A DNA stretch of 64,000 nt from Bryopsis sp. KO-2023 (Eukaryota; Chlorophyta; Ulvophyceae; Bryopsidales; Bryopsidaceae): contig BSYQ01000010.1 of NCBI GenBank assembly GCA_030272585.1, positions 3,100,001 through 3,164,000 on the forward strand, written 5' to 3'. The translations under genes and the position numbers were made by a program. This document shows positions 63,915 to 64,000 of the stretch, in pieces; position 1 is the first letter of the stretch, and the number at the start of each line of letters is the position of its first letter. Under the pieces are notes generated by a model. It saw only the letters and a list, made by a program, of their open reading frames with translations. It ran no database searches and was not told the DNA's origin.

Positions 63915-64000
63915 GTAAGGTTCGCAGGCAACACATTTTGCATCCAAAAATAGAAAAAAAATAAGGGCTCCGGAATCTCCTTGGAAAAATGCCTTTTATG

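Overview
This window is nuclear DNA from a eukaryote. Most genes are split by GT-AG introns of about 100-800 bp, and reading frames stay coherent only when exons are joined at consensus splice sites. Noncoding DNA is rich in long poly-A, poly-T, poly-C and poly-G runs and microsatellites. I see no bacterial-style operons, rRNA or convincing tRNA. The gene content suggests a unicellular, probably flagellated protist, most likely green-lineage: a plant/green-algal KCBP-type MyTH4-FERM protein, a HAD hydrolase of the kind seen in plants, a nuclear HslV protease subunit and a kinesin resembling CCDC78. The exact taxon cannot be fixed from this window. Every exon model was built by eye from splice sites, phase continuity and family similarity; boundaries may be off by a base or two.

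Layout. 0-3.4 kb (-): N-terminal half of a KCBP-like kinesin, running off the left edge. 5.3-5.65 kb: a cluster of GGGGCC-containing repeats. 6.1-11.1 kb (-): a secreted protein with two fused cathepsin X/Z domains, the second with its catalytic Cys replaced by Gly. 12.6-14.2 kb (+): intronless secreted beta-helix protein. 16.6-17.9 kb (-): intronless AP-1 mu. 19.0-19.5 kb (-): possible small membrane protein. 22.1-23.8 kb (-): AP-1 sigma with a 3-nt first coding exon. 24.4-28.9 kb (+): divergent kinesin/CCDC78-like protein. 29.4-31.6 kb (+): F-box/LRR protein. 34.0-36.6 kb (-): unrecognised IQ-motif protein. 39.0-40.4 kb (-): HAD hydrolase. 40.4-45.5 kb: gene-free low-complexity DNA. 45.5-47.2 kb (-): PP2C phosphatase. 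49.0-51.8 kb (-): type I DnaJ with a CaaX end. 53.1-53.7 kb (+): small unrecognised protein. 54.2-56.5 kb (-): HslV. 57.3-60.5 kb (+): 1004-aa coiled-coil protein. 61.7-62.4 kb (-): small secreted Cys-rich protein. 62.9-64 kb (+): start of a WDR4/Trm82-like gene, cut by the right edge.

Functional links: two subunits of one complex (AP-1 mu and sigma) lie about 4 kb apart on the same strand. Several genes fit cytoskeletal or ciliary roles (KCBP, CCDC78-like kinesin, coiled-coil and IQ proteins), but clustering by function is not demonstrated. The most unusual genes are the tandem active/pseudo-enzyme cathepsin X fusion and the degenerate kinesin.
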